A stretch of DNA of 51,820 nt from JADGHE01 sp035716025. Lineage in GTDB: Bacteria; Pseudomonadota; Alphaproteobacteria; Rhizobiales; Xanthobacteraceae. The translations under genes and the position numbers were made by a program. The notes beneath the pieces are model-generated. The model saw only the letters and a list, made by a program, of their open reading frames with translations. It searched no databases and was not told the origin of the DNA. The stretch is from positions 1 through 51,820 of the forward strand of contig DASTKH010000035.1 in assembly GCA_035716025.1 (NCBI GenBank). Direction: 5' to 3'. Positions 19,114-29,754 of this stretch are shown one piece after another. Position 1 is the stretch's first letter. Each line of letters opens with the position of its first letter.

Positions 19114-20328
19114 ATGGACGTTCGGGTGGACGAGAGAACTTTACCGGGTGGTGCGAAGCCTGCCGCACCGCTGCCCCCCGAGCCCACGCCGACCGCCCCG
19201 GAGCGGGGCAAGAAGGCGCGACCGCGGCGCGGCTGGCTGTCGCCGATCAACCGGCGCCGCTGGGAGAACTTCAAGGCGAACCGGCGCGGGTACTGGTCCT
19301 TCTGGATCTTTCTCGTGCTGTTCGTGGTATCGCTCGGCGCGGAATTCATCGCCAACGACAAGCCGTTCTACATCTCCGTCGACGGGCGTTCCTATTTCCC
19401 GGTGTTCCGCACCTATTCCGAAACCGCATTCGGCGGCGAATTCGAAACCGCCGCGGACTATCGGGATCCCTATCTGCAGAACCTGATCGCCGAGAAGGGC
19501 GGCTACATGCTTTGGCCGCCGATCCGCTATTCCTATGACACGCACAATCTCGACCTGCCTACGCCCGCGCCTTCCCCGCCTACCTGGATGCTGACGGACG
19601 AGCAATGCCGCCCCGTGGCGGAGAAGAAGGGCGGAAGCTCCTGCCGCGACCTCGAGATGAACTGGCTCGGCACCGACGACCAGGGCCGCGACGTCGTGGC
19701 ACGGCTCATCTACGGCTTTCGCATCTCGGTGCTGTTCGGGCTCATCCTTACGGTCATCTCGTCGGCGGTCGGCGTCGCCGCCGGCGCCGTGCAGGGCTAT
19801 TTCGGCGGTTGGACCGACCTTCTGTTCCAGCGCTTCATCGAAATCTGGACGTCGATCCCCTCGCTTTACCTGCTGCTCATCATTTCCTCGGTGCTGACGC
19901 CCGGCTTCTTCGTGCTGCTGGGCATTCTGCTGCTGTTCTCCTGGGTGTCGCTCGTCGGCCTCGTGCGTGCGGAATTCCTGCGCGGGCGCAATTTCGAGTA
20001 CATCCAGGCCGCGCGTGCGCTCGGTGTTTCCAACACGACCATCATCTTCCGCCACCTCCTGCCGAACGCGATGGTGGCGACGATGACGATGCTGCCCTTC
20101 GTGCTGTCCTCCTCGGTGATGACGCTGACGGCGCTCGACTTTCTCGGGTTCGGCCTGCCGCCCGGCTCGCCCTCGCTCGGCGAGCTCCTGGCGCAGGGCA
20201 AGGCGAACATTCAGGCGCCGTGGCTCGGGCTCACCGGCTTCTTCTCGGTCGCCATCATGCTGTCGCTGCTGATCTTCGTGGGCGAGGCAGTGCGCGATGC
20301 CTTCGACCCGCGCAGGACCTTCGGGTGA
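19114..20328 (+). CDS. yejE: peptide ABC transporter permease YejE
   Basis: The second permease subunit, 404 residues. A charged, proline-rich cytoplasmic N-terminus (about 45 residues) leads to the family motif LSPINRRRWENFKANRRGYWS and the first membrane helix. A large periplasmic loop (about residues 80-190) precedes the conserved NWLGTDDQGRDVVARLIYGFR. The ATPase-docking EAA loop reads QAARALGVSNTTIIFRHLLPNAM. The Shine-Dalgarno (GAGAGGT) overlaps the stop codon of yejB, so translation is probably coupled. Confidence 0.93.
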   Translation: MDVRVDERTLPGGAKPAAPLPPEPTPTAPERGKKARPRRGWLSPINRRRWENFKANRRGYWSFWIFLVLFVVSLGAEFIANDKPFYISVDGRSYFPVFRTYSETAFGGEFETAADYRDPYLQNLIAEKGGYMLWPPIRYSYDTHNLDLPTPAPSPPTWMLTDEQCRPVAEKKGGSSCRDLEMNWLGTDDQGRDVVARLIYGFRISVLFGLILTVISSAVGVAAGAVQGYFGGWTDLLFQRFIEIWTSIPSLYLLLIISSVLTPGFFVLLGILLLFSWVSLVGLVRAEFLRGRNFEYIQAARALGVSNTTIIFRHLLPNAMVATMTMLPFVLSSSVMTLTALDFLGFGLPPGSPSLGELLAQGKANIQAPWLGLTGFFSVAIMLSLLIFVGEAVRDAFDPRRTFG

Positions 20329-20399
20329 GAACGGACAGGGTCTCAAGGAGTCCCCGACATGGGCGAAGGCACGATCGGTGAGAGATACGGACGAAGCGG

Positions 20400-22028
20400 A
20401 TGACGAATTCTCTTCTTTGCGTCCGCGACCTTTCCGTTGCGTTCCGTCACGGGATGCAGGAGACCCTTGCGGTCGATCGAATCTCGTTCGATGTGGCTCC
20501 CGGCGAGACCGTTGCGCTGGTCGGGGAATCGGGCTCCGGCAAGTCCGTCACCGCACTTTCGATCCTCAAGCTTCTGCCCTATCCGGCGGCCCGCCACCCT
20601 TCCGGATCGATCCTGTTCAAGGGACGCGATCTGTTGAGCCTGTCCGAACGGGACATCCGCCATGTACGCGGCAACGACATCACGATCATCTTCCAGGAGC
20701 CCACCACTTCGCTCAACCCGCTGCACACGATCGAGCAGCAGATCGGGGAAATTTTGCTTCTGCACAAGGGCGTGACCGGCGCGGCCGCGCGCGCCCGCAT
20801 CATTGAACTTCTCGACCAGGTGGGCATCCGCGATCCCGAGAGCCGGCTCGCAAGCTACCCGCACCAGCTTTCCGGCGGGCAGCGCCAGCGCGTGATGATC
20901 GCAATGGCGCTCGCCAACGAGCCGGACCTCCTCATCGCCGACGAGCCGACCACGGCGCTCGACGTCACCGTTCAGGCGCAGATTCTCGATCTGCTCAAGG
21001 CGCTGCAGCAGCGCCTCGGAATGGCGATCCTGTTCATCACCCACGATCTCGGCATTGTGAGAAAGCTCGCGAACCGGGTCTGCGTCATGCAGCGCGGCAA
21101 GATCGTCGAGCAGGGGCCGACCGAGGACGTGTTCCGAACGCCGCAGCACGCCTACACCCGCGCGCTCTTGGCCGCGGAGCCGAAACCCGATCCGGCGCCG
21201 CTCGCGCCGCAGGCGCCCATCGTCGTCGAGACGCGGGACCTGAAGGTCTGGTTCCCGATCCGCCGCGGCCTGTTGCGGCGAACCGTCGGTTTCATCAAAG
21301 CGGTCGACGGCGTCTCCGTCGCGGTGCGACAAGGCGAGACCCTTGGCGTTGTGGGAGAATCCGGCTCCGGGAAGACCACGCTCGGCCTCGCCATCCTGCG
21401 GCTCATCTCCTCGGAGGGGCCGGTGGTGTTCATGGGCGACAGCATCCAGCGCCTTCGCTTCAAGCAGATGCTGCCGTACCGGCGCCATATGCAGATCGTC
21501 TTCCAGGACCCCTACGGTTCGCTGAGCCCGCGCATGGCCGTGTCCGACATCGTGGAGGAAGGCTTGTGGGTTCATCATCCCGGCATGAAGGCGGCGGAGC
21601 GCGACGCCCGCGTGGTGCGGGCGCTCGAGGATGTGGGGCTCGACCCGGAAAGCCGGTTCCGCTACCCGCACGAGTTTTCCGGGGGCCAGCGCCAACGCAT
21701 CGCGGTCGCCCGCGCAATCGTGCTCGAGCCGCGCTTCGTCGTGCTGGACGAGCCGACGAGCGCGCTCGACATGCTGATCCAGGCGCAAATCGTCGACCTG
21801 TTGCGCGCGCTGCAGAAACGCCGCGACCTCACCTATATGTTCATCTCGCACGATCTGCGTGTTGTCGCCGCGCTCGCGAGCCGGCTCATCGTCATGCGCC
21901 ACGGCAAAGTCGTGGAGCAGGGGCCGGCGCAGGACGTCTTCGCCAACCCGCAAAGCGATTACACGCGGGCGCTGTTCGCCGCCGCCTTCAACCTCGAAAC
22001 CGCGGCCGCGGATATCGTCGCGCAGTAG
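20400..22028 (+). CDS. yejF: peptide ABC transporter ATP-binding protein YejF (two fused ATPase domains)
   Basis: A 542-residue ATPase that powers the Yej importer. It contains two complete nucleotide-binding domains in tandem. The first has Walker A GESGSGKS, signature LSGGQRQR and Walker B LLIADEPTTALD. The second has Walker A GESGSGKT, signature FSGGQRQR and Walker B FVVLDEPTSALD. Each is followed by the oligopeptide-transporter C-terminal motif (VEQGPTEDVF and VEQGPAQDVF). This fused form is typical of YejF. It follows yejE by 71 bp; the start ATG overlaps no upstream gene and has only a weak purine-rich ribosome-binding site. Confidence 0.94.
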   Translation: MTNSLLCVRDLSVAFRHGMQETLAVDRISFDVAPGETVALVGESGSGKSVTALSILKLLPYPAARHPSGSILFKGRDLLSLSERDIRHVRGNDITIIFQEPTTSLNPLHTIEQQIGEILLLHKGVTGAAARARIIELLDQVGIRDPESRLASYPHQLSGGQRQRVMIAMALANEPDLLIADEPTTALDVTVQAQILDLLKALQQRLGMAILFITHDLGIVRKLANRVCVMQRGKIVEQGPTEDVFRTPQHAYTRALLAAEPKPDPAPLAPQAPIVVETRDLKVWFPIRRGLLRRTVGFIKAVDGVSVAVRQGETLGVVGESGSGKTTLGLAILRLISSEGPVVFMGDSIQRLRFKQMLPYRRHMQIVFQDPYGSLSPRMAVSDIVEEGLWVHHPGMKAAERDARVVRALEDVGLDPESRFRYPHEFSGGQRQRIAVARAIVLEPRFVVLDEPTSALDMLIQAQIVDLLRALQKRRDLTYMFISHDLRVVAALASRLIVMRHGKVVEQGPAQDVFANPQSDYTRALFAAAFNLETAAADIVAQ

Positions 22029-22032
22029 CACC

Positions 22033-22980
22033 ATGGCGGGCGCCATCCTGATCGCGGTGACGGGACCTTCGGCCGCCGACTGGATTGCACGCTTTCGCCG
22101 GGAGGCGGGACGGCGCGACATCCGCTGCTGGCCGGACGTCGGCACGCCGGCCGACATCGCCTATGCCTGCGGATGGCATCCGCCGCCCGGGGCCTTCGCC
22201 GCGCTCCCCAATCTCAAAGCGATCTTCAATCTCGGCGCCGGAGTCGATGCCATGTTGGCCGACCCGACCTTGCCGGCGGTGCCGCTCGTTCGCGCCGTCC
22301 ATCCCGACCTCACCAACCGCATGGTCGAGTACGTGCTGCTTCACGTGCTGATGCATCACCGCCGGCAACGGCTCTACGACGCCCAGCAGCGCGCGCGCCT
22401 CTGGCGCGGGCACCCGCAGCCGGCCGCCGCCGCCGTCGCGGTCGGGGTGATGGGGCTCGGCGCGATCGGCGCCGCCGCCGCCGCCGCGCTGCGTGCGGTC
22501 GGGTTCCGCGTGGCGGGGTGGAGCCGCACGCCCCGCCGCCTGCCCGACATCGAATGCTTCCACGGTCCCGACGGGCTCGACGCGTTTCTCGCGCGTACCG
22601 AGATCCTCGTCTGCCTGTTGCCGGCAACGCCGGAGACGGAGGGGATTCTCAATCGCGCGCTCTTCCGCAAGCTCAAGCGCGACGGGGCGCTGGGCGGGGC
22701 CTATCTCGTCAACGCCGGCCGCGGCCGCTCGCAGAGCGATGCCGACATCCTCGCGGCGCTCAAGGAAGGCACCCTCGCGGGGGCAACGCTTGACGTGTTT
22801 GCGACCGAGCCGCTGCCGCCGGACAGCCCGCTGTGGAGCCACCCCGGCGTCACCGTCACTCCGCACAATGCCGGCGACCTCGATCCGGACGTGCTGGTTG
22901 CCCAGGTGCTGGCGCAGATCGAGCGCCACGAGCAGGGCCTGCCGCTCGTCCATCTGGTGGATCGCACGCGCGGTTACTGA
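22033..22980 (+). CDS. GhrA-like glyoxylate/hydroxypyruvate reductase (D-2-hydroxyacid dehydrogenase)
   Basis: A 315-residue NAD(P)-dependent 2-hydroxyacid dehydrogenase. The Rossmann loop GVMGLGAIGAAAAAALRAVGF and the downstream WSRTPRRLPDIECFHG place it near GhrA. The catalytic arginine is in NAGRGRSQSDAD, the glutamate in FATEPLPPDSPLW, and the histidine in TPHNAGD. Typical reactions reduce glyoxylate or hydroxypyruvate in the cytoplasm. The ATG at 22033 lies 4 bp behind the yejF stop, so it is probably the last gene of the yej operon, although no functional link to peptide uptake is evident. Exact substrate is not determined. Confidence 0.88.
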   Translation: MAGAILIAVTGPSAADWIARFRREAGRRDIRCWPDVGTPADIAYACGWHPPPGAFAALPNLKAIFNLGAGVDAMLADPTLPAVPLVRAVHPDLTNRMVEYVLLHVLMHHRRQRLYDAQQRARLWRGHPQPAAAAVAVGVMGLGAIGAAAAAALRAVGFRVAGWSRTPRRLPDIECFHGPDGLDAFLARTEILVCLLPATPETEGILNRALFRKLKRDGALGGAYLVNAGRGRSQSDADILAALKEGTLAGATLDVFATEPLPPDSPLWSHPGVTVTPHNAGDLDPDVLVAQVLAQIERHEQGLPLVHLVDRTRGY

Positions 22981-23015
22981 GGCGTTTCGGCGGAGGTCGT
23001 GCGGCGGCTTGAAAA

Positions 23016-23031
23016 AGTGCCGAAAGGCACT
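23016..23031 (+). terminator. GNRA-loop hairpin after the yej operon
   Basis: AGTGCC-GAAA-GGCACT forms a perfect six-base-pair stem capped by a GAAA tetraloop, 35 bp behind the dehydrogenase stop codon. No long T-run follows, so it is either a weak terminator, an mRNA 3'-end stabiliser, or part of the gyrB upstream region. Confidence 0.35.
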
Positions 23032-23142
23032 GGAATTTCAGACACTTAATCACCATCTATTTCGCTGTACGCGGGCGCCGTTTCATGGCACATCGAAGGC
23101 CTCGCCCCGCAGTTTTTTTGTAAGCGATTCGAAGGATTTGGA

Positions 23143-25557
<2,415 letters not shown>

Positions 25558-25632
25558 GCCCACCCCGGCGCCGTTTGGCCGGAAACCGTTTCCCGCGCGC
25601 CGCGTTCTATCTCAAGGCGTTCGAAGGAACGG

Positions 25633-25989
25633 ATGATGCTTACGCCCCACGCATCCCGCAGCGTCGACATCGCCGCTTGGCTCGCGGCGGCAGCGTTGGC
25701 GCTATCCCTCACCGCGCCTGCGTTCGCGCAGGGCGCGGCGCCCCTGCCGCCCGAGCACGACAAGGCACCGGCCGAACGACCCGTGCCGGCGCCGTCACCG
25801 CCGCTGCCCGGCGGGACGCCTGACGAAAATCTTTCCCGACGGCTCGAGGAATCCGAAGGAGTGATCAAACCGCCGCGCACCGGCGACACGGAGATCCATG
25901 TCCCGCCCAAGGACGACAGCGCAGGACGGATGCCGATCATTCCACCGCCCGGCAGCCCCGGCGGACGACAGGACGTCCAGCCGAAATAG
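25633..25989 (+). CDS. small secreted proline-rich protein, function unknown
   Basis: A 118-residue protein with a signal peptide (hydrophobic core about residues 13-26, cleavage probably after AFA near residue 31) and a proline-rich mature part. The segment DENLSRRLEESEGVIKPP and the end PPPGSPGGRQDVQPK resemble a family of small periplasmic hypothetical proteins seen in many Hyphomicrobiales. No catalytic motif is visible. Two adjacent ATG codons (25633, 25636) follow GGAACG. It lies between gyrB and a convergent chemoreceptor-like gene; the 3' ends are 15 bp apart. Confidence 0.65.
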   Translation: MMLTPHASRSVDIAAWLAAAALALSLTAPAFAQGAAPLPPEHDKAPAERPVPAPSPPLPGGTPDENLSRRLEESEGVIKPPRTGDTEIHVPPKDDSAGRMPIIPPPGSPGGRQDVQPK

Positions 25990-26004
25990 TAGCCGCGCAG
26001 CTCC

Positions 26005-27348
26005 TCAGGCGGCGACCTTCTCCAGGAAGCGTTCGACCTCGGCGCGCAGCTCGGTCGCGCCGGTCTCGAGCGCGGCCGAGGCACTCAGCATGCTCTCGGC
26101 GGAGCCCTGCGTCTTGCTGGCGGCGCCCGTCACGTCCTCCAGCACCGAGCCGAACATCGCCGCCCCCTGCGCCGCGCTCATGACGTTGTGCGATATCTCG
26201 TCCGTCGCGGCGTTCTGCTGCTGCAGCGAGGCCGCGCAGGACGAGGTGTAACGGTCGATCTCCTGAATGCGCTCCGCGATGCGGCGAATCGCCTCGACCG
26301 CGGCAGCGGAAGACTCCTGCACGGCCGCGATCAGCGCCGCGATCTCCTCCGTCGCCTTTGAGGTCTGCACCGCGAGGGACTTCACCTCCGAGGCCACGAC
26401 CGCGAAACCGCGCCCGGCCTCGCCGGCACGGGCCGCCTCGATCGTGGCATTGAGGGCGAGCAGATTGGTCTGGCCGGCAATATCGCGGATGAGCTTGAGC
26501 ACGTTGCCGATTCGGCCGGCCGCATCGGCAAGCCCGGCGACCTGCTCGTTGGTCGTGTGGGTTTCGGCAACGGTGACGCGCACCACCTCGGCGGTCTGAT
26601 CGAGCTGCCGGCCGATTTCCACGATCGAGGAGAGCAGCTCTTCGGCCGCCGCGGCCGCCGCCGACACATTGGCGGAGGCCTCGCTCGACACCGCCGCCGC
26701 GCCGTTCGCCCGCTCGGCGGTCTGGCGCGACAGTTCCGACAAGGTCGCCCCGGTGCGGCGCATGGCCGCCGCGCTTTCGCTCACCGTGTTGAGAACGGCG
26801 GCGACGCGATCCCGGAATGCCCCAATCGCCGCCTCGATCACCACGCGCCGTCGTTCCTGCTCGGCCAGCAGAGCATGTTGTTGCTCGGCGCGGCGCTGTT
26901 CCGTCACGTCGTCATGCGTGCAGACCCAGCCGCCGTCGGCCATGGGGCGATTGACAAGGGAGATCGTGCGCCCGTCGGGCAGATCGATCAGCTTGGCGAC
27001 CCGCTTGCCCTCTGCGATTTCCTGAAGCGTCGTCGCGACATAGGCTTCGGGATCGCCCGAGAACGTGCCTGCGGCCGCGCGCCATCTGATCAATTCGCGC
27101 AACGAACAGCCGGGTTTCACATGGTCCGGGGACAGCTTGTACATGTCGAGATAGCGCGCATTGAGCAAGAGAAGCTGGCCCCGCGCATCGAGCATGCAAA
27201 GACCCTGGGACATGTTGTCGAGCGCCGTCGCGAACTGGCGGTTCTGCTTGCGCAGCGCCGCCAGACGATAGGCCAGAACGAGGATCGAGAGCGCGGCCAT
27301 CACGGCCGCCGCCAAAGTCAAAGGCGCCAGTTCGGGAAGAGCAGACAT
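26005..27348 (-). CDS. PAS-containing methyl-accepting chemotaxis-like protein
   Basis: A 447-residue signalling protein. One N-terminal membrane helix (about residues 10-30) is followed by a cytoplasmic PAS domain (about 36-150; ALDNMSQGLCMLDARGQLLLLNARY) and a methyl-accepting signalling domain with the conserved hairpin tip region IAGQTNLLALNATIEAARAGEAGRGFAVVASEVKSLA near residues 300-340. No second membrane segment or periplasmic sensor is present, so the input is probably intracellular. Many rhizobial proteins of this type signal to CheA-like kinases, though a cytoplasmic role outside chemotaxis is possible. No che or flagellar genes are nearby. Upstream there are TTAA-containing sequences near 27425-27432. 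Confidence 0.88.
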   Translation of the reverse strand: MSALPELAPLTLAAAVMAALSILVLAYRLAALRKQNRQFATALDNMSQGLCMLDARGQLLLLNARYLDMYKLSPDHVKPGCSLRELIRWRAAAGTFSGDPEAYVATTLQEIAEGKRVAKLIDLPDGRTISLVNRPMADGGWVCTHDDVTEQRRAEQQHALLAEQERRRVVIEAAIGAFRDRVAAVLNTVSESAAAMRRTGATLSELSRQTAERANGAAAVSSEASANVSAAAAAAEELLSSIVEIGRQLDQTAEVVRVTVAETHTTNEQVAGLADAAGRIGNVLKLIRDIAGQTNLLALNATIEAARAGEAGRGFAVVASEVKSLAVQTSKATEEIAALIAAVQESSAAAVEAIRRIAERIQEIDRYTSSCAASLQQQNAATDEISHNVMSAAQGAAMFGSVLEDVTGAASKTQGSAESMLSASAALETGATELRAEVERFLEKVAA

Positions 27349-27457
27349 CGTGAGTCATCCGCCGGTATCGGGCCTGTCGTCGCCCGGTGCGGCGCGCGGA
27401 AACTTATCCGGACAACCCTGACTAACCGTTAACCACGCGCGCAGCGGCAAAGGCGCA

Positions 27458-27489
27458 GGGCTCCGGGGAGCATTGGATCCCCGGAGCCC
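27458..27489 (-). terminator. long hairpin downstream of amtB (first copy)
   Basis: GGGCTCCGGGGA and TCCCCGGAGCCC form a perfect 12-base-pair stem around an eight-base loop, about 90 bp behind the stop codon of the amtB gene ending at 27579 and before the chemoreceptor gene. There is no strong U-run on the minus strand, so it may be a processing or stabilising hairpin rather than a simple intrinsic terminator. Confidence 0.45.
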
Positions 27490-27491
27490 CT

Positions 27492-27533
27492 GACGGGCGC
27501 GGCGGCGCCGGGTTTTTTCCGCCGGCGCCCGTC
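27492..27533 (-). terminator. second large hairpin downstream of amtB
   Basis: GACGGGCGC and GCGCCCGTC form nine perfect base pairs, extended inward by GGCGG/CCGCC, with a loop containing a six-base homopolymer run. It lies nearest the amtB stop (27579) and is the better candidate for the transcription end of the ammonium transport unit. On the minus strand the run is A, not T, so it is not a textbook intrinsic terminator. Confidence 0.4.
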
Positions 27534-27578
27534 GATTGTCGCGCGCGGCCCCGACGCGCGGCCGCTCCGGCCCGGCCG

Positions 27579-29054
27579 TCAGGCCGCGTAGGCCCGCTCG
27601 CCGTGGTCCGCAATGTCGAGACCTTCGCGCTCCAGCTCGGGCTTGACGCGAAGTCCGACCAGGAGGTCGACGATCTTGAACAGGATGGCGGATCCGATTC
27701 CCGACCAGGCGAGGGTCAGGACCACCGCCTTGCTCTGGGCGATCACCTGCGTGGCGAAGGCGTAGTCGGCGATCTTTCCCGTCGTGTAGTCCATGATGCC
27801 GGTGCCGCCGAGCGCCGGATTGACGAGCACGCCGGTGAGAATTGCGCCGACAATTCCACCGATGCAATGCACACCGAAAACGTCGAAGGCGTCGTCGTAG
27901 CCGAACGCGTTCTTCACGGTCGTGCAGAAGAAGTAGCAAACCGCCCCGGCGATGAGGCCGAGCACGATCGCACCCATCGGACCGGCAAAGCCGGAGGCGG
28001 GCGTGACCGCCACGAGGCCGGCAACCGCGCCCGTGAGGATGCCGAGCACGGACGGTTTTCCCTTCGCTCCCCATTCCACGAACATCCAGGAGAGTGCCGC
28101 CGCGGCCGTGGCGACGAAGGAGTTGACCATCGCCAGCACCGCGCCGCCCGAGGCCTCGAGATTCGAGCCTGCGTTGAAACCGAACCAGCCGACCCACAGC
28201 AGCGAGGCGCCGACCATCGTCATGGTGAGGGAATGCGGCGTCATCAACTCGCGCCCGTGGCCCACCCGCTTGCCGACGAGCAGCGCGCCGACGAGGCCGG
28301 CGATGCCGGCATTGATGTGCACCACGGTGCCGCCCGCAAAATCGATGGCGCCCCACTGGAAGATGAGACCCGAGTCGGCGTTGACCTCGTCGAGTTTCGC
28401 CTGCGCGGCGGCCTTGGCGGCTTCGTCGCCCGCCGCGGCAAGCGCCTTCGCGGCGGCGTCGATCGCGTCCGGCCCGGCCCAGTACCAGACCATGTGGGCG
28501 ATGGGGAAATAGACGCAGGTCACCCACAAGGGCACGAACAGAGCGAGCGCGGCGAACCGCATGCGTTCCGCAAAGGCGCCGACGATCAGCGCCGGGGTGA
28601 TGCACGCGAATGTCATCTGGAACGCCAGATAGACGTATTCGGGGATGGCGACGCCCACCGAGAAGGTGGCGGCTTTGGAGTCGGGCGTCATGCCCGCCAT
28701 GAAGGCTTTGGAGAGGCCGCCGAGCAGGCTCGATCCGCCCGTGAAGGTGAGGCTGTAGCCGTAGACCGCCCAGATCACGGTGACGATGCAGACCGTGTAG
28801 AACACATGCATCAGCACCGACAGCATGTTCTTGGAGCGGGCGAGCCCGCCATAGAACAGCGCGAGGCCCGGGATCGTCATCAGCAGCACCAGGACGGTGG
28901 CGGTGAGCATCCAGGCGGTATCGCCTTTGTTGACGGTCGGCTCCGCGGCCGCGGCCGCCGTCTGGGCCAGCGCAGGCAGGGCCAGCAGCATCGAGGCGCC
29001 TGCTGCGAGCGCGAGGGAAGCGGCGAGCCCCGCGCGATGCGACTTGAACGTCAT
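27579..29054 (-). CDS. amtB: ammonium transporter, Amt family (copy 1)
   Basis: A 491-residue ammonium channel of the inner membrane. A cleavable signal peptide (about 31 residues) precedes eleven membrane segments. Signatures include DTAWMLTATVLVLLMTIPGLALFYGG, the pore histidine segments FAGGTVVHINAG and DVFGVHCIGG, and the Amt family loop. Relative to the usual protein it carries an Ala-rich insertion of about 30 residues (about 194-226) in a periplasmic loop. The ATG at 29054 follows AAGGAG seven bases upstream. It lies 34 bp behind its own glnK, the standard glnK-amtB arrangement in which GlnK plugs the channel under ammonium sufficiency. Confidence 0.95.
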   Translation of the reverse strand: MTFKSHRAGLAASLALAAGASMLLALPALAQTAAAAAEPTVNKGDTAWMLTATVLVLLMTIPGLALFYGGLARSKNMLSVLMHVFYTVCIVTVIWAVYGYSLTFTGGSSLLGGLSKAFMAGMTPDSKAATFSVGVAIPEYVYLAFQMTFACITPALIVGAFAERMRFAALALFVPLWVTCVYFPIAHMVWYWAGPDAIDAAAKALAAAGDEAAKAAAQAKLDEVNADSGLIFQWGAIDFAGGTVVHINAGIAGLVGALLVGKRVGHGRELMTPHSLTMTMVGASLLWVGWFGFNAGSNLEASGGAVLAMVNSFVATAAAALSWMFVEWGAKGKPSVLGILTGAVAGLVAVTPASGFAGPMGAIVLGLIAGAVCYFFCTTVKNAFGYDDAFDVFGVHCIGGIVGAILTGVLVNPALGGTGIMDYTTGKIADYAFATQVIAQSKAVVLTLAWSGIGSAILFKIVDLLVGLRVKPELEREGLDIADHGERAYAA

Positions 29055-29088
29055 TCTCAACTCCTTGCGATTGGGTGGCGCGGGACGC

Positions 29089-29427
29089 TCAGAGCGCGGC
29101 CGCATCGGTTTCGCCTGTGCGAATGCGAACCGCGGTCGCCAGATCGAGGACGAAGATCTTGCCGTCGCCGATCTGCCCCGTCTTGGCGGCGGCCGCGATC
29201 GCGTCGACCACCCGGTCCGCAAGACCGGATTCGACCGCGACCTCGATCTTGATCTTGGGCAGGAAGTTCACGGTGTATTCGGCGCCGCGGTAGATCTCTG
29301 TATGCCCGCGCTGGCGCCCGTAGCCCTTCACCTCGGTCACGGTCATGCCGTGAACGCCGAGCGCATTGAGGGCATCGCGCACTTCGTCGAGTTTGAAAGG
29401 CTTGATGACGGCAACGACGATTTTCAT
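29089..29427 (-). CDS. glnK: PII nitrogen regulatory protein (GlnK type, copy 1)
   Basis: A 112-residue PII trimer subunit that senses 2-oxoglutarate, ATP/ADP and glutamine status and controls its cognate AmtB. It begins MKIVVAVIKPFKLDEVRDAL, carries the T-loop VKGYGRQRGHTEIYRGAEY with Tyr51 available for uridylylation, and ends with the C-loop DLATAVRIRTGETD. The ATG at 29427 has GGGGATCTTCGA upstream. A sigma-54-type promoter lies 68-83 bp upstream (29495-29510). Confidence 0.95.
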   Translation of the reverse strand: MKIVVAVIKPFKLDEVRDALNALGVHGMTVTEVKGYGRQRGHTEIYRGAEYTVNFLPKIKIEVAVESGLADRVVDAIAAAAKTGQIGDGKIFVLDLATAVRIRTGETDAAAL

Positions 29428-29494
29428 TCGAAGATCCCCGCGTGAGGCGTGCGGGACGCTGGGCCCGGTCGGGCGGCGCCCCGCGGCGGGGCTT

Positions 29495-29510
29495 ATCAAA
29501 TGCCGTGCCA
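29495..29510 (-). promoter_or_regulatory. sigma-54-type promoter for glnK-amtB copy 1
   Basis: Read on the minus strand, TGGCACGGCATTTGAT matches the -24/-12 layout TGGCAC-N5-TTGCA at every key base except the C of the -12 GC (here GA). The spacing is exact. A matching element stands in front of the second glnK, with the same TTGAT at -12. Confidence 0.6.
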
Positions 29511-29647
29511 GCCCTGCGGCAGCGCCGCAACCATTTGAAAAGATGCGATTTTCACGAACAGCCCGCTTTGGCAGCGCCGCGCCTGCCGCCTCGGCGCGCA
29601 AGAATTCTGCCCAACGAATGAGCAGAAGCCGCTGGGGGAAGCAATGT

Positions 29648-29664
29648 TGCACGTCTCATAGGCA
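29648..29664 (-). promoter_or_regulatory. possible NtrC-type enhancer upstream of glnK copy 1
   Basis: The 17-bp TGCAC-N7-AGGCA resembles the NtrC consensus TGCAC-N7-GTGCA with three of five bases matching in the second half. It lies about 140 bp upstream of the sigma-54-type promoter, a normal enhancer distance. The rest of the 29428-29754 gap shows no gene. Confidence 0.3.
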
Positions 29665-29754
29665 AACCGCCGTCGGATGGCCCGAAACGTGTGTCGGCGG
29701 CACGGCTTCGCGCAAACGGACAAGAGCGCGGGCCACCTCCGACGCACGGTCCGC

